Shown here: positions 8,046 to 17,385 of the stretch, piece by piece
Layout: every line of letters starts with the position of its first letter
Position numbering within the stretch: the first letter of the stretch is position 1
From: Thermoanaerobaculia bacterium
GTDB lineage: Bacteria; Acidobacteriota; Thermoanaerobaculia; Multivoradales; JAHEKO01
Length of the DNA: 34,058 nucleotides
Assembly: GCA_945787635.1 (NCBI GenBank)
Contig: CALZIK010000097.1
Span: 1-34,058, forward strand
Direction of reading: 5' to 3'
Made by a program: the position numbers and the translations under genes
The notes under the pieces: model-generated
Told to the model about the DNA's origin: nothing
Seen by the model: only the letters and a program-made list of their open reading frames with translations
Databases searched by the model: none

Positions 8046-8059
8046 TCGGCCACTAGGGC

Positions 8060-8446
8060 CTAGTACGTGTCGTAGCCCTTCCGGACCGTGAGCGGCTTGG
8101 TGCACTGGTCGAAGCGCGCCTGCAGCTTCGCCGGCACGCTCGAGGCGTCCATCTGGGCGTCACGCCACGCGTCCCATGCTCGGCCGAAGGTTTCGGCGTT
8201 CTTGCTTCGACCGACCCAGACCATCGTCCCGAGTTGCTCACTCTGTAGCGGAACGGCAATCTCGGTTCGGTAGCCGTAGTCGGCGGCCCACTTGTTGAAG
8301 TCGCCGATGATCGCCAGGTAGTCGGGGAAGCTGCAGTCTTCCTTGAGTTGGACATAGATGACATCCAAGTGGTCCGCTTGGGCCGCGACCGGGGCTAAAA
8401 GTACCGTCAGAAAAGCCGTCAGAACCAGTAGTTTCTTCAACTTCAC
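8060..8446 (-). CDS. small exported protein, unknown function
   Basis: This 128-residue protein has a classic signal peptide (KLKKLLVLTAFLTVLLAPVAAQA, cleavage near residue 24). The mature region begins HLDVIYVQLKEDCSFPDYLAIIGDFN and contains MVWVGRSKNAETFGRAWDAWR. This strand-helix-strand order resembles small dimeric alpha/beta-barrel proteins, by eye only. The two mature cysteines (in KEDCSF and DQCTKP) could form a disulfide. The GTG at 8446 sits only one base after AAGGAG. A TTG two codons further in (8440) has a better seven-base spacing and may be the true start. Expected location is the periplasm. Its 3' end abuts a GGCACCTC repeat element. Confidence 0.78.
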   Translation of the reverse strand: MKLKKLLVLTAFLTVLLAPVAAQADHLDVIYVQLKEDCSFPDYLAIIGDFNKWAADYGYRTEIAVPLQSEQLGTMVWVGRSKNAETFGRAWDAWRDAQMDASSVPAKLQARFDQCTKPLTVRKGYDTY

Positions 8447-8685
8447 ACTCCTTCTTGTGGTGCGTTCAGGCAGGGCGCGACTTGGAATCGCTCACTCCCC
8501 CGCCTCTATTAAGAGATGCATTAATCTAGCGCAGGGCAGCCGGCGGAGCAAGCGCCGCGTCGCCCTGTCTTGGGGTTCGAAAACCCGGCTCGGGCCCTCA
8601 TCCTTCACGAGCGCCCCATGCTAGCCTTCCGAGTCTCCCGCGAACGCGATCGGCGCACTCTCGAACCACCTCTCGGAGGTCCCCC

Positions 8686-10287
8686 ATGGCGACGTTTCTC
8701 ACTCGACGACTCGTGCAAGGTACTGCGGGACTCGCTCTCGTCACGCTCCTCGCCGCGACGCCCACCCTGGCGCAGGACAAGAACAAGCCCGAGGGCAAAG
8801 ACGAGATGGCGCAGGCCAAAGAAGAACCCGAGCTCCCCGAGCGCAAGCTCCCACCCGACATGGCCCTTACCAAGGAGGCTCAGGTCACGATCCGCGGGAA
8901 GCGAGTTCCGTATCGCGTGACCACGGGCACGCAGCCGGTCTATGGCGAGGACGGCGGCACGATCGCCGCCCTCCACTACACTTACTACCAGCGCACCGAC
9001 GTCCCCGACACCAGTCGCCGGCCGCTTTTCATCTCCTTCAACGGCGGACCGGGCTCGGGGTCGCTTTGGATGCACCTCGGCTACACCAGCCCGAAGCAGT
9101 TGGTGATCGACGACGAGGGTTTTCCCATCCAGCCCTACGGAGTGCGCGACAACCCGCACTCGATTCTCGACGTCGCCGACATCGTCTACGTCAATCCGGC
9201 CAACACCGGCTTTTCGCGAGTACTCGACGACGAGATCGACCGCAAGGTCTTCTTCGGCGTCGAAGCGGACATCACTTATCTCGCCGACTGGATCGATGTC
9301 TTCGTGTCGCGAATCGGGCGCTGGCGCTCGCCCAAGTACCTGATCGGCGAAAGCTACGGCACGACGCGGGTCTCGGGCCTGGCCGGGGAGCTCCAGAATC
9401 GCCACTGGATGTATTTGAACGGCGTGATCCTGGTCTCGCCCACCGGCCTGGGGATGGAAGCCGAAGGGCCCGCGCCCCGGTCTCCGGTTCTCAAACTCCC
9501 CTACTACGCGGCCGCGGCCCATTACCACGGGAAGCTCTCCGAGGAGCTTCAGAGCCTCGAGCTCCAGGAGCTTCTCGCCGAGGCCGAGCGCTTCACTCTG
9601 GACGACTACCTGCCCGCCCTCTCTCGGGGCGCCTTTCTTCCCGAAGAACGCAAGCTCGAGATCGCCCGCGGAGTCGCGCGATTCTCAGGCCTCTCGGAGC
9701 GCTTCGTCTTGGATCACAACCTTGCCGTGCCGGCGAGCGCGTTCTGGAAGGAGCTTCTGCGCGACGAGGGCTACACGATCGGGCGACTCGACTCGCGCTA
9801 TCTCGGAGTCGATCGAAAAGCCGCCGGGGAAAGTTACGACTACCCGCCCGAGCTCACCTCCTGGAATCACGCCTTTGCGCCCGCCATCAACCACTACCTG
9901 CGCGAGGAGCTCGAGTTCGAAACCGACCTCCAGTACTACCTCTTCGGTCCGGTTCGGCCCTGGGAGGGCCGCAACGAGCACGACGTGGCCGAGGAGCTGC
10001 GCCGAGCGATGGCCCAGAATCCCTTTCTCAAGGTGATGGTGCAGTCCGGCTACTACGACGGAGCCACCGACTACTTCACCGCCAAGTACGTGCTCTGGAA
10101 CCTCGACCGAAGTGGACGCCTGACCGACCGGATGCGCTTCGAGGGCTACGAGTCCGGCCATATGATGTACCTGCGCAACGAGGACCTGGCCTCGTCGAAC
10201 CAGCACATCCGCGAGTTCATCGAGACGTCGACCCCGGCCGAGGGGGAGGCCGCCAAATACCGGAGAGTCAACGACGGGGGCGAGTGA
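8686..10287 (+). CDS. exported S10-family serine carboxypeptidase
   Basis: This 533-residue protein has GGAGG nine bases before the ATG. The signal peptide is residues 1-29 (cleavage after TLAQ or so), followed by a charged linker rich in Lys, Glu and Pro. The alpha/beta-hydrolase core shows FNGGPGSGSLWMH (oxyanion and substrate loop) and IGESYGTTR with nucleophile Ser223. Candidate Asp458 lies in SGYYDGATDYF and His492 in YESGHMMY. This is the order and spacing of bacterial S10 peptidases, which remove C-terminal residues from peptides. It is expected to act in the periplasm or outside the cell. The stop overlaps the next gene's GTG by four bases, so the pair is probably co-translated. Confidence 0.93.
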   Translation: MATFLTRRLVQGTAGLALVTLLAATPTLAQDKNKPEGKDEMAQAKEEPELPERKLPPDMALTKEAQVTIRGKRVPYRVTTGTQPVYGEDGGTIAALHYTYYQRTDVPDTSRRPLFISFNGGPGSGSLWMHLGYTSPKQLVIDDEGFPIQPYGVRDNPHSILDVADIVYVNPANTGFSRVLDDEIDRKVFFGVEADITYLADWIDVFVSRIGRWRSPKYLIGESYGTTRVSGLAGELQNRHWMYLNGVILVSPTGLGMEAEGPAPRSPVLKLPYYAAAAHYHGKLSEELQSLELQELLAEAERFTLDDYLPALSRGAFLPEERKLEIARGVARFSGLSERFVLDHNLAVPASAFWKELLRDEGYTIGRLDSRYLGVDRKAAGESYDYPPELTSWNHAFAPAINHYLREELEFETDLQYYLFGPVRPWEGRNEHDVAEELRRAMAQNPFLKVMVQSGYYDGATDYFTAKYVLWNLDRSGRLTDRMRFEGYESGHMMYLRNEDLASSNQHIREFIETSTPAEGEAAKYRRVNDGGE

Positions 10288-11819
10288 GGCGTTTGGCGGC
10301 CAAACCTCCACACCCCGCCTCCGACCTCCTGCGCGACCTCTCACTGCTGATCCGGTCGCGCTACGGGCTCATCTTTCTGCGCACCGTCGAAGAGGACCGG
10401 GCCGAGATCCTGCTGCGCTACCTAGCCGACTCGATGAGCGTCGCGCTGTTCGTCTGGCGACGTTCCAAGGGCCTCAAGCGCTCGGGCCTCGATCGTGAGA
10501 TCTACGAGACCAAGGACCTGATCAAAGCCCTGGCGCATGCCGAACGGAGCGAGCAGCCGGCGATCTATCAGTTTCGCGTCCACGAGTCGGATTTCGAAGA
10601 TCCCACCTCGATCGAGCACCTGCGCGACGCCGCCGAGCCGTTTCAAAGTCGACCGGGAGCCCTGGTACTGACCGGCCCCGATGTCGAGGTACCGCGGCGA
10701 CTCCAAGCACAGAGCGCTCTACTCCACTTGCCGCCTCCGGCTCCGCAGGACTTCCAAGAGCTGATTCGGCACATTCTCCGAGACCTTTCACAGCGTATGA
10801 AGGTCGACTACACCCTCTCGAGGGAGGAGCTCAAGCAAGTGCTCAACGGCCTCCAGGGCCTGACGCTCATGGAAGCGGAAAAAGTGTTGACCAAAGCGAT
10901 CATCGAGGACGGCAAGCTCTCGATCGACGACCTACAGGGCATCATCGACGCCAAGCGCGATGTCGTCGAAGAGGACGGTGTGCTCGAGTACTTTCCGATC
11001 GAGGAGAGCTTGGCCGAGATCGCCGGCCTGGACGCTCTCAAATCATGGCTGCGCCAGCGTCAGCAGCTGCTTTTGAACCCGAGCGGCGCAGAACGCTACA
11101 ACTTGACCTTTCCGAAGGGCATCCTGTTGGTCGGAGTTCCCGGGTGTGGCAAGAGCCTGTCCGCCAAAGCGGTGGCGACGGAATGGAGCTTGCCGCTCTT
11201 GCGACTCGACCCGTCGCGTCTCTACAACAAATACATCGGTGAGACCGAAAAAAACTTCCGGCGCGCAGTGGCCACGGCCGAGCGGATCGCGCCGGTGATT
11301 CTGTGGATCGACGAACTGGAGAAAGCTTTCGCGAGTGGCGGCGACGAGGACGGCGGCGTCTCAACGCGTGTTTTTGGGACGTTCTTGTCCTGGATGCAGG
11401 ACCGCGAGGCGCCGGTCTTCGTGGTCGCCACCGCGAACGATGTCCACCGACTGCCGCCGGAACTGTTGCGCAAAGGCCGCTTCGACGAGATCTTCTTCGT
11501 GGACCTTCCCGACCCGGCCTGCCGACGCCAGATCTTGGCCATTCACCTTGCCAAACGCGGTCAAGAGCCGACCGGGTTCGACCTCGAGCAGCTGGCCGCA
11601 GAAACTCACGACTTCAGCGGCGCCGAGCTCGAGCAGGCCGTGGTCGCAGCCCTGTTCACGGCATTCGCGGCCGAGCGCGAGCTCGACGGCGAGCTGCTGC
11701 TCGCCGAAATCCGCGCCACTCGGCCGCTCGCTCAGACGATGGCGGAAAAAATCGAAGGTCTGCGCGCTTGGGCGGCCGGCCGCGTTCGCAGCGCGCAGTC
11801 GGAGGGCCCGGCCGGCTAG
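10284..11819 (+). CDS. Ycf46-type AAA+ ATPase
   Basis: This 511-residue protein starts at the GTG at 10284, which overlaps the peptidase stop (GTGA). The frame is open further upstream, but that part is an out-of-frame reading of the peptidase. The N-terminal half (about 1-240) is the helical region typical of Ycf46-like proteins (LLIRSRYGLIFLRTVEEDRAEILL, MEAEKVLTKAIIEDGKLSIDD). The AAA+ module has Walker A GVPGCGKS (Lys290), Walker B ILWIDELEKAF (Asp343, Glu344), sensor 1 VVATAND, and RKGRFDEIF supplying the arginine finger. C-terminal DFSGAELEQAV is the AAA lid. The partner and substrate are unknown in the family. No membrane segment; expected location is the cytoplasm. Confidence 0.92.
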   Translation: MRRLAAKPPHPASDLLRDLSLLIRSRYGLIFLRTVEEDRAEILLRYLADSMSVALFVWRRSKGLKRSGLDREIYETKDLIKALAHAERSEQPAIYQFRVHESDFEDPTSIEHLRDAAEPFQSRPGALVLTGPDVEVPRRLQAQSALLHLPPPAPQDFQELIRHILRDLSQRMKVDYTLSREELKQVLNGLQGLTLMEAEKVLTKAIIEDGKLSIDDLQGIIDAKRDVVEEDGVLEYFPIEESLAEIAGLDALKSWLRQRQQLLLNPSGAERYNLTFPKGILLVGVPGCGKSLSAKAVATEWSLPLLRLDPSRLYNKYIGETEKNFRRAVATAERIAPVILWIDELEKAFASGGDEDGGVSTRVFGTFLSWMQDREAPVFVVATANDVHRLPPELLRKGRFDEIFFVDLPDPACRRQILAIHLAKRGQEPTGFDLEQLAAETHDFSGAELEQAVVAALFTAFAAERELDGELLLAEIRATRPLAQTMAEKIEGLRAWAAGRVRSAQSEGPAG

Positions 11820-11913
11820 AGGGCTGGCATCCAGGAGCGCGCCAAGCCCGGCTGGATGCACAGTACGGTCTCTACGTACGAAACTGAGTGAGCTTCATTG
11901 AAACCTTTGCTTT

Positions 11914-11945
11914 CCGTGGTCGTTTAAGCCATGTAACGACCACGG
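11914..11945 (+). promoter_or_regulatory. perfect hairpin in the leader of the DUF5916 gene
   Basis: An 11-base perfect inverted repeat has arms at 11914-11924 and 11935-11945 (CCGTGGTCGTT and its complement) with a ten-base loop. It ends seven bases before GGGAG, which serves the ATG at 11963. No U-run follows, so it is not an obvious terminator. It could be an operator, an RNA stability element or a translation-control stem. Inference only. Confidence 0.55.
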
Positions 11946-11962
11946 TAGTAGTAGGGAGACAA

Positions 11963-14599
11963 ATGAAGGCTCTTCCCATCGTCACAGCACTGCCCTTCTT
12001 GTGGCTGACCGCCGTTCCGGGCTGGTCGCAGGACGAGGTCGAGAAGCGCTCATACGAGGCTGCGCGGGTCACCGACGCGCCACCGGTCGTCGACGGGCGG
12101 CTCGAGGATCCGGTCTGGGACACGGTCGAGTGGTCCGGGGGGTTCGTTCAGCGACGGCCCATCGATGGCATCCCCCCAAGCTTCGATTCGCGGTTCAAAG
12201 TGGTCTATGACGACGACGCTCTCTACTTCGCATTCCACCTGCACGATGACCCGACCAAGGTGACCAAGCAGCTCGCCCGCCGCGACTGGTTCCCGGGCGA
12301 CTGGATCGAGGTCAACATCGATAGCCTGTTCGACCGCCGAACGGCCTTTTCGTTCACCTTCAGCCTGTCCGGGACTCGCGGCGACGAATTCATTTCGAAC
12401 GACGGCGACAACTGGGACTCCAACTGGGACCCGGTGTGGACCGGGGCGGCCGAGGTCAGCGCCGATGGCTGGACGGCCGAGACACGGATTCCGTTGAGCC
12501 AGCTCCGTTTCAGCGCCGCCGAGGAACAGGTCTGGGGCCTTCAAGTCCAGCGCCGGCTCTATCGGCTCGAAGAGCGCTCCACCTGGCAGCGAATACCCAA
12601 CGATCGGACCGGATGGGTCAGCAATTTCGGCGAGCTGCGCGGGCTGCGCAATCTGCAACCCAAACGGCGCATCGAGCTGCTGCCGTACGCCGTGACTTCG
12701 CGAGAGACCTTCGAGGCGGAGGCGGGCAATCCCTTCCGCGACGGGGAAACCACCGAGCTCGACGGAGGCATCGACGGCAAGATCGGCCTGACCAACAACC
12801 TGACACTCGATTTCACGGTCAATCCCGACTTCGGCCAGGTCGAGGCCGACCCCTCCCAGGTCAACCTCTCGGCCTTCGAGACCTTCTTCTCGGAACGGCG
12901 GCCGTTTTTCGTCGAAGGCAAGAACATTTTCGACCTGCGCCTGGCGCCGGCCTTCACGGGCGGCTCCTTCACCCGGGATCTTCTCTTCTACTCGCGGCGG
13001 ATCGGCCGCCAGCCGGGACACAGTCCGGACGTTCCCGACGATGCGTTCGCGGACGTCCCGCAAAACACCACGATCCTCGGCGCGTTCAAGCTTTCGGGCA
13101 AAACCGCTTCGGGCCTGTCGATCGGCCTGCTCGAGAGCTTCACGCCCAAGGAAGAAGCGACGATCGATCTCGAGGGCGAGCGCTCGAAGCTCACCGTCGA
13201 GCCCAAGACCAATTACTTCGTCGGCCGGCTGCAGCAGGACTTCCGCGATGGCGATCTGCTGCTGGGCGGAATCTTGACCGCCGTCAACCGCGACCTCGAA
13301 CCGCACTTGTCGGAGATGAGGGACTCCGCCTACTCCGGTGGCGTCGATTTCAGCGCCTACTTCCATGACCGCGACTACCGCCTCGAAGCGGCGATCTTCG
13401 GAAGCGAGATCCAGGGCAGCCCCGCGTCGATGTTGGAAGCGCAGCAGTCCTCGGCACGCTACTACCAGCGCCCCGACAACACCGCCAACTCGCTCGATCC
13501 CTCCCGCACGTCGCTTTCCGGCCACGCCGGATCGGTTCGCTTCGAGCGCACCGGCAACTCCGACTTGCGATTCCAAACCGGCGTCGCCTGGCGCTCGCCC
13601 GGTTTCGAGATCAACGACCTCGGGTTCATGAGAAGCGCCGACGAGATCAACCAGTTCACCTGGGTTGGCTGGCGCAAGCAGGACCCCTTCAGCATCTTCG
13701 ACCGCCTGAACGTCAACGGCAACCAGTGGCTCGACTGGGACTATGCCGGCAACTTCCTCGGCGCTCGGTACAACGTCAACAGCAATGCCGAGTTCAAGAA
13801 CAAGTACTCCGCCGGCTTCAGCCTCACCCGCCAGGAAAGCCGCGTCTCGAACACCGAGCTGCGCGGCGGCCCTTCCTCGAAGTGGCCGGGCTACTGGCAG
13901 CCCGAGGTCTGGGTCAACACCGACCGGCGCAGGAAGGTCAGCGGCGGCTTCGGCGCCTGGGGAACGAACGGCGACGAGGCGAGCCGTGATCAGCGTGAAG
14001 TGTGGGCCGACCTCGTCTATCGCCCCACCGACGCACTGCGACTCTCCTTGAGCTGGTCCCGAAACCGGGACCAGCCGGAGATGCAGTACGTCGGCACCCT
14101 CGACTTCGCATCCTCGGAACGGTACGTCTTCGGGAGTCTCGACCAGGAGACCACAGCGCTCACCGTGCGCATCGACTACTCGATCAACCCCAACATCACC
14201 GTTCAGTACTACGGACAGCCCTTCATCTCCACCGGTCGCTACAATCAGTTCAAGCGCATCACCGACCCCAGAGCCGTCGCCTATCGCGACCGGTTTCGGA
14301 GCTTTGGCGACAGCCAGATAGCCTTCGCCGAGGATGGCTATCACGTCGACGAGGACCTCGACGGAGCGGTCGACTACGTGATCGAGAACCCCGACTTCGA
14401 CGTTCGCGATTTCAACTCGAACCTGGTCGTGCGCTGGGAGTACAGTCCCGGATCCTCCATATTCCTGGTCTGGAACCAGACCCGCTCGAATGGCTCACTG
14501 CTCGACGATCGCGCCTTCAGCAACGGCTTGAGCGAGCTCTTCTCGAAACCTGCCAACAACGTGATCCTCATCAAGCTGAGCAAATGGCTCTCGCCCTGA
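11963..14599 (+). CDS. CBM9-like/DUF5916 exported protein, probable outer-membrane barrel
   Basis: This 878-residue protein has GGGAG nine bases before the ATG. The signal peptide covers residues 1-22 (ALPFLWLTAVPGWSQ). An N-terminal CBM9-type beta-sandwich runs from about 35 to 225 (PPVVDGRLEDPVWDTVEW, DDDALYFAFHLHD, RDWFPGDWIEVNIDS, ADGWTAETRIPLSQLRF). DUF5916 follows, with FTVNPDFGQVEADPSQVNLSAFETFFSERRPFFVEG as its best block. The rest is alternating hydrophobic and aromatic strands ending IKLSKWLSP, consistent with an outer-membrane barrel. DUF5916 proteins occur in Acidobacteriota, Bacteroidota and relatives, and their activity is not established. It stands alone with a 5' hairpin; the downstream gene is convergent. 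Confidence 0.93.
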   Translation: MKALPIVTALPFLWLTAVPGWSQDEVEKRSYEAARVTDAPPVVDGRLEDPVWDTVEWSGGFVQRRPIDGIPPSFDSRFKVVYDDDALYFAFHLHDDPTKVTKQLARRDWFPGDWIEVNIDSLFDRRTAFSFTFSLSGTRGDEFISNDGDNWDSNWDPVWTGAAEVSADGWTAETRIPLSQLRFSAAEEQVWGLQVQRRLYRLEERSTWQRIPNDRTGWVSNFGELRGLRNLQPKRRIELLPYAVTSRETFEAEAGNPFRDGETTELDGGIDGKIGLTNNLTLDFTVNPDFGQVEADPSQVNLSAFETFFSERRPFFVEGKNIFDLRLAPAFTGGSFTRDLLFYSRRIGRQPGHSPDVPDDAFADVPQNTTILGAFKLSGKTASGLSIGLLESFTPKEEATIDLEGERSKLTVEPKTNYFVGRLQQDFRDGDLLLGGILTAVNRDLEPHLSEMRDSAYSGGVDFSAYFHDRDYRLEAAIFGSEIQGSPASMLEAQQSSARYYQRPDNTANSLDPSRTSLSGHAGSVRFERTGNSDLRFQTGVAWRSPGFEINDLGFMRSADEINQFTWVGWRKQDPFSIFDRLNVNGNQWLDWDYAGNFLGARYNVNSNAEFKNKYSAGFSLTRQESRVSNTELRGGPSSKWPGYWQPEVWVNTDRRRKVSGGFGAWGTNGDEASRDQREVWADLVYRPTDALRLSLSWSRNRDQPEMQYVGTLDFASSERYVFGSLDQETTALTVRIDYSINPNITVQYYGQPFISTGRYNQFKRITDPRAVAYRDRFRSFGDSQIAFAEDGYHVDEDLDGAVDYVIENPDFDVRDFNSNLVVRWEYSPGSSIFLVWNQTRSNGSLLDDRAFSNGLSELFSKPANNVILIKLSKWLSP

Positions 14600-14769
14600 C
14601 AAGCAGTCATATTCATGAGCGGCCGTCGTGCCCAGTGTTGATATGCCAGGAATCATGGTCAACAGCGAGCCCGTCTTCGTTGGACACAGGACCGGGTCCT
14701 ACGACATCACATTCGACCTATCCCTCCATCCCGAGGAGACGGGGATCGCATTTCGTGGGCCGCTATCCC

Positions 14770-15411
14770 CTAGTCCAACTCGACCAAGATGTCGCCGATC
14801 TGCAGGTCGATATCGAGGCGAGCCGAACCGGAGCCATCGGTCCAACTGACTTCCTTGCCGACGAGCAAGGGCCGCCGCTGCCGGCCGTCGCTTCCGAAAG
14901 CGTGGATTTCGGCGTCCCCGATTCCGGCATCCAGTAAGACGGAATGAACGTCGGCCTGCGCCATGCGAACGCTGAGATCGCCGATCCACATATCCACCGC
15001 CAGGTCCTGACGGAGGTCTTCGACTTCGAGCTCACCGACGCCCATCTTGATGTCTACCGGGCTCATCCGTGGTACTCGAACGACCGCCTCGAAATCGATC
15101 CGCTTCGCCCTCCGCTTGTTGAGGCCTTCGAACACGAGCTCGACCCCGCCCTCCGAAGCTCTCGCCACCACCCGCAGCTCCTCGAGCTTGCGCACGCACC
15201 TGGGCTTTCCCTTACGACAGGTAGCCGTCAAATGCGCTTCGAGCTGGTCCTGATCCGTGCCGACAATACGCAGCTCGCCGGCCTTGAACTCCACTTTGAC
15301 GGGTTCATCCACCACCACAACCGGGTCGGACGCGAACTCCCTGGTCACCTCGTGGGCCGATAGCGGCGCGACGAGAAGGAGCGAAAGGCAGGAGAATACT
15401 CGCGTTTTCAT
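14770..15411 (-). CDS. exported DUF4097-like protein
   Basis: This 213-residue protein starts at the ATG at 15411, which has GGAGG five bases upstream; a GTG two codons earlier overlaps that site. The signal peptide is residues 1-18 (RVFSCLSLLLVAPLSAHE). The mature region is a succession of short strands with recurring pattern VEFKAGELRIVG, IKMGVGELEVEDL, MWIGDLSVRMAQ and DLQIGDILVEL. Such Gly-Asp/Glu-Leu turns are typical of DUF4097-like beta-helical or beta-roll proteins often found near envelope-stress genes. Two cysteines in the TCRKGKPRC segment may pair. No catalytic site is visible. It is convergent with the DUF5916 gene and shares orientation with the metalloprotease gene upstream. 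Confidence 0.82.
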   Translation of the reverse strand: MKTRVFSCLSLLLVAPLSAHEVTREFASDPVVVVDEPVKVEFKAGELRIVGTDQDQLEAHLTATCRKGKPRCVRKLEELRVVARASEGGVELVFEGLNKRRAKRIDFEAVVRVPRMSPVDIKMGVGELEVEDLRQDLAVDMWIGDLSVRMAQADVHSVLLDAGIGDAEIHAFGSDGRQRRPLLVGKEVSWTDGSGSARLDIDLQIGDILVELD

Positions 15412-15485
15412 GGCCACCTCCGGGCAAAAAGCACCATGCTCGACACTACGCCACCCGTCTGCGGGAAGTTTCGCTGTGATCGCCG

Positions 15486-17225
15486 TCAGGGCGAGTCCAT
15501 AAAACAGCCGATGTTGTTGTTGTAGATGAGGTCGCGGATCTTGTTCTCATACGTAGCATGGCTCTTGGCGCCGACCGCCGCTGACGATTTGCGCACGTCC
15601 AAGTAGTAGTCGACGTAGTCACAAAACCACAGCCCGGGGTCTTTGAACTCACCGCCGTACTTGGCTCGGTCGATATACATTTTTCGCAGGTTGTACCACA
15701 TGGAATACACGTCGGCCGCTGCGAAGTAGTCGCCTTTGCCGGCGAGGGACGTGTCGTCATCGTCTCGGCTGTCGTGCCAGTCGCAGAGGGCCTTGATGAT
15801 GTTGCCGCGCCACTGCGCCCCTTCCCCGAGCGGCCCATTGAGCGGCGTGTTGGCGTTGTCGTCGAAGCTCGAGCGATCGCAGCCCCGCGTCGGCTCGAAT
15901 ACCGCTCTCGAGATGTACTCCGCCCAGGCTTCCTTGAACGCTATCTGCCGAGAGACCGCCTTGGCGCTATCCCCGGCCGAAATACCCACGCCGTCGAAAC
16001 CATAGCCTCCGTCCCAGGCGCGCTGCATGATGATGTGACCGTACTCGTGGGCCGGCGTCGTACCGCTCACCCATTGCGGCGTCGCGATCGGAACGGGAAA
16101 CGTCTGGATTACGTTGCGCGACTCGAAGGTCGAGATGGCGACCTCGTCGGGTGCCCGCGCCGTCGCCGTCGAGCTCTTGTCCGACGGATAGTGAAACTCG
16201 ATCTCTCCGAACGTGTCCTTGTAAAAGGGGATCTCGCCGTCCCGATGAAGCACGAGCATCGAGTCCACGATCGAAGCGTAGTAGTTGGCCGCGATGGACA
16301 CGTCGTGGGCGGCCGTCGGATGCGTACCGGACGGGTTGAAGTTCATCCGCCCGACATCGATATTGGCTCCTGCACTGACCTTGACGCGGTTGCTGTTCGA
16401 AGCGCCCGGATGGTAGAGCGAGTAGGGGTCGCCATCCTCGTCGCGGATCGAAAAGCACCATTCGCCACAGTAGCGTGTCCGGACACTGAGCTTGATGGTC
16501 GTCTTTTTCAGCTTGTCGCTGTCACATGGGTCGTTGGTCGAGATCGTCGCCGAGAACGAGCCGTCGTAGGCCACGGCAACACTGGCTACGGTGTCTTCTT
16601 TCTTGCAGTCCCAGGCGGTCGGGCCGAAGAAGCCCTCATCGATCTCGATGACGTCGACGACCATGTACTTGGCACCGAGCCAGTTGGTGGAGCAGGCCGA
16701 GCCGTCGTCACGCACACCGTTGGGATCGCAGCGCTGGCCGACGTCGCCGTCCGGCTCCCGCCGGTCCGCAAAGAGACCGTGCTTGCGTCGGTCGTTGTAG
16801 AAGACGGTGCCGGTGATCGTTGCAGTGCTGCCGGAGCTTCGAGCGAGTTGGGCGGAGTCCCTTTCGACCAGCGCCTTTGCCTCCGCGAGCTTCGGATCAA
16901 CCACTCGCTTTTCGACGATCGCGGGCCCCGCGTCTTTGCGGGACGCTCGGTCCCTGGGTTCGACCTTGAAATCCTCGGCGGACACCTCTTGAACCTCCGG
17001 TTTCGGAGCCTTCGCGCGGACGACACCGTCTTGAGCTCGCAGCTCCGCAGAAGGCTCCGCTTCGACCTTTGCTTGGTTCGGCTGCCCGGAACGGCCGTTC
17101 TCGGCCGATCGCAGTAGCGAGCTGACCAACTCCTTTTCGGCAGCGGCCCGTCCAGCACCGGCCCACGCTCCCGAAGCCAGGACAACGAGAACGACGAGCA
17201 CACAGAATCTTCGAGTTCGATTCAT
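15486..17225 (-). CDS. secreted HEYGH zinc metalloprotease-like protein
   Basis: This 579-residue protein has GGAGG 11 bases before the ATG at 17225; an in-frame GTG one codon earlier is possible. The signal peptide is residues 1-25. A charged, low-complexity region runs to about 130. A beta-rich segment with many Asp and Asn residues and several paired cysteines follows (FYNDRRKHGLFADRREPDGD, GEWCFSIRDEDGD). The catalytic region has HEYGH (His393, Glu394, His397), and EAWAEY 35 residues later offers Glu432 as third zinc ligand, the gluzincin arrangement. The C-terminus carries Trp/Tyr-rich helices and ends with Cys. I do not recognise a named family. Activity is inferred from the motif spacing; substrate unknown. 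Confidence 0.85.
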   Translation of the reverse strand: MNRTRRFCVLVVLVVLASGAWAGAGRAAAEKELVSSLLRSAENGRSGQPNQAKVEAEPSAELRAQDGVVRAKAPKPEVQEVSAEDFKVEPRDRASRKDAGPAIVEKRVVDPKLAEAKALVERDSAQLARSSGSTATITGTVFYNDRRKHGLFADRREPDGDVGQRCDPNGVRDDGSACSTNWLGAKYMVVDVIEIDEGFFGPTAWDCKKEDTVASVAVAYDGSFSATISTNDPCDSDKLKKTTIKLSVRTRYCGEWCFSIRDEDGDPYSLYHPGASNSNRVKVSAGANIDVGRMNFNPSGTHPTAAHDVSIAANYYASIVDSMLVLHRDGEIPFYKDTFGEIEFHYPSDKSSTATARAPDEVAISTFESRNVIQTFPVPIATPQWVSGTTPAHEYGHIIMQRAWDGGYGFDGVGISAGDSAKAVSRQIAFKEAWAEYISRAVFEPTRGCDRSSFDDNANTPLNGPLGEGAQWRGNIIKALCDWHDSRDDDDTSLAGKGDYFAAADVYSMWYNLRKMYIDRAKYGGEFKDPGLWFCDYVDYYLDVRKSSAAVGAKSHATYENKIRDLIYNNNIGCFMDSP

Positions 17226-17385
17226 CACTTGGTTTGCCTCCTTCCAACTAGTTTCTAAGTACGCAGGGCCGTCCCACCGCAGAGATGGACGTTGCGTCTG
17301 AAAGACCTCAGCCCTCCGCTGATTCGTTGGAGGATTAGACGAACGTCGCGCTGATTTGTCTCACCGGCATGCCCCGGTGTAGTGG

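Noticed and set aside
9066-11819. 917-residue start of the AAA+ ATPase frame
   Set aside because: The first 400 codons overlap the S10 peptidase in another frame with Arg-rich shadow composition; the GTG at 10284 gives the family length.
12050-14344. 764-codon minus-strand frame opposite the DUF5916 gene
   Set aside because: It is a shadow caused by GC-rich codon use; it has no domain, signal or ribosome site, while the plus-strand gene is clear.
14686-14698. AGGACC/GGTCCT palindrome between the DUF5916 and DUF4097-like genes
   Set aside because: Arms touch with a single base between them and no supporting context; not enough for an operator or terminator.
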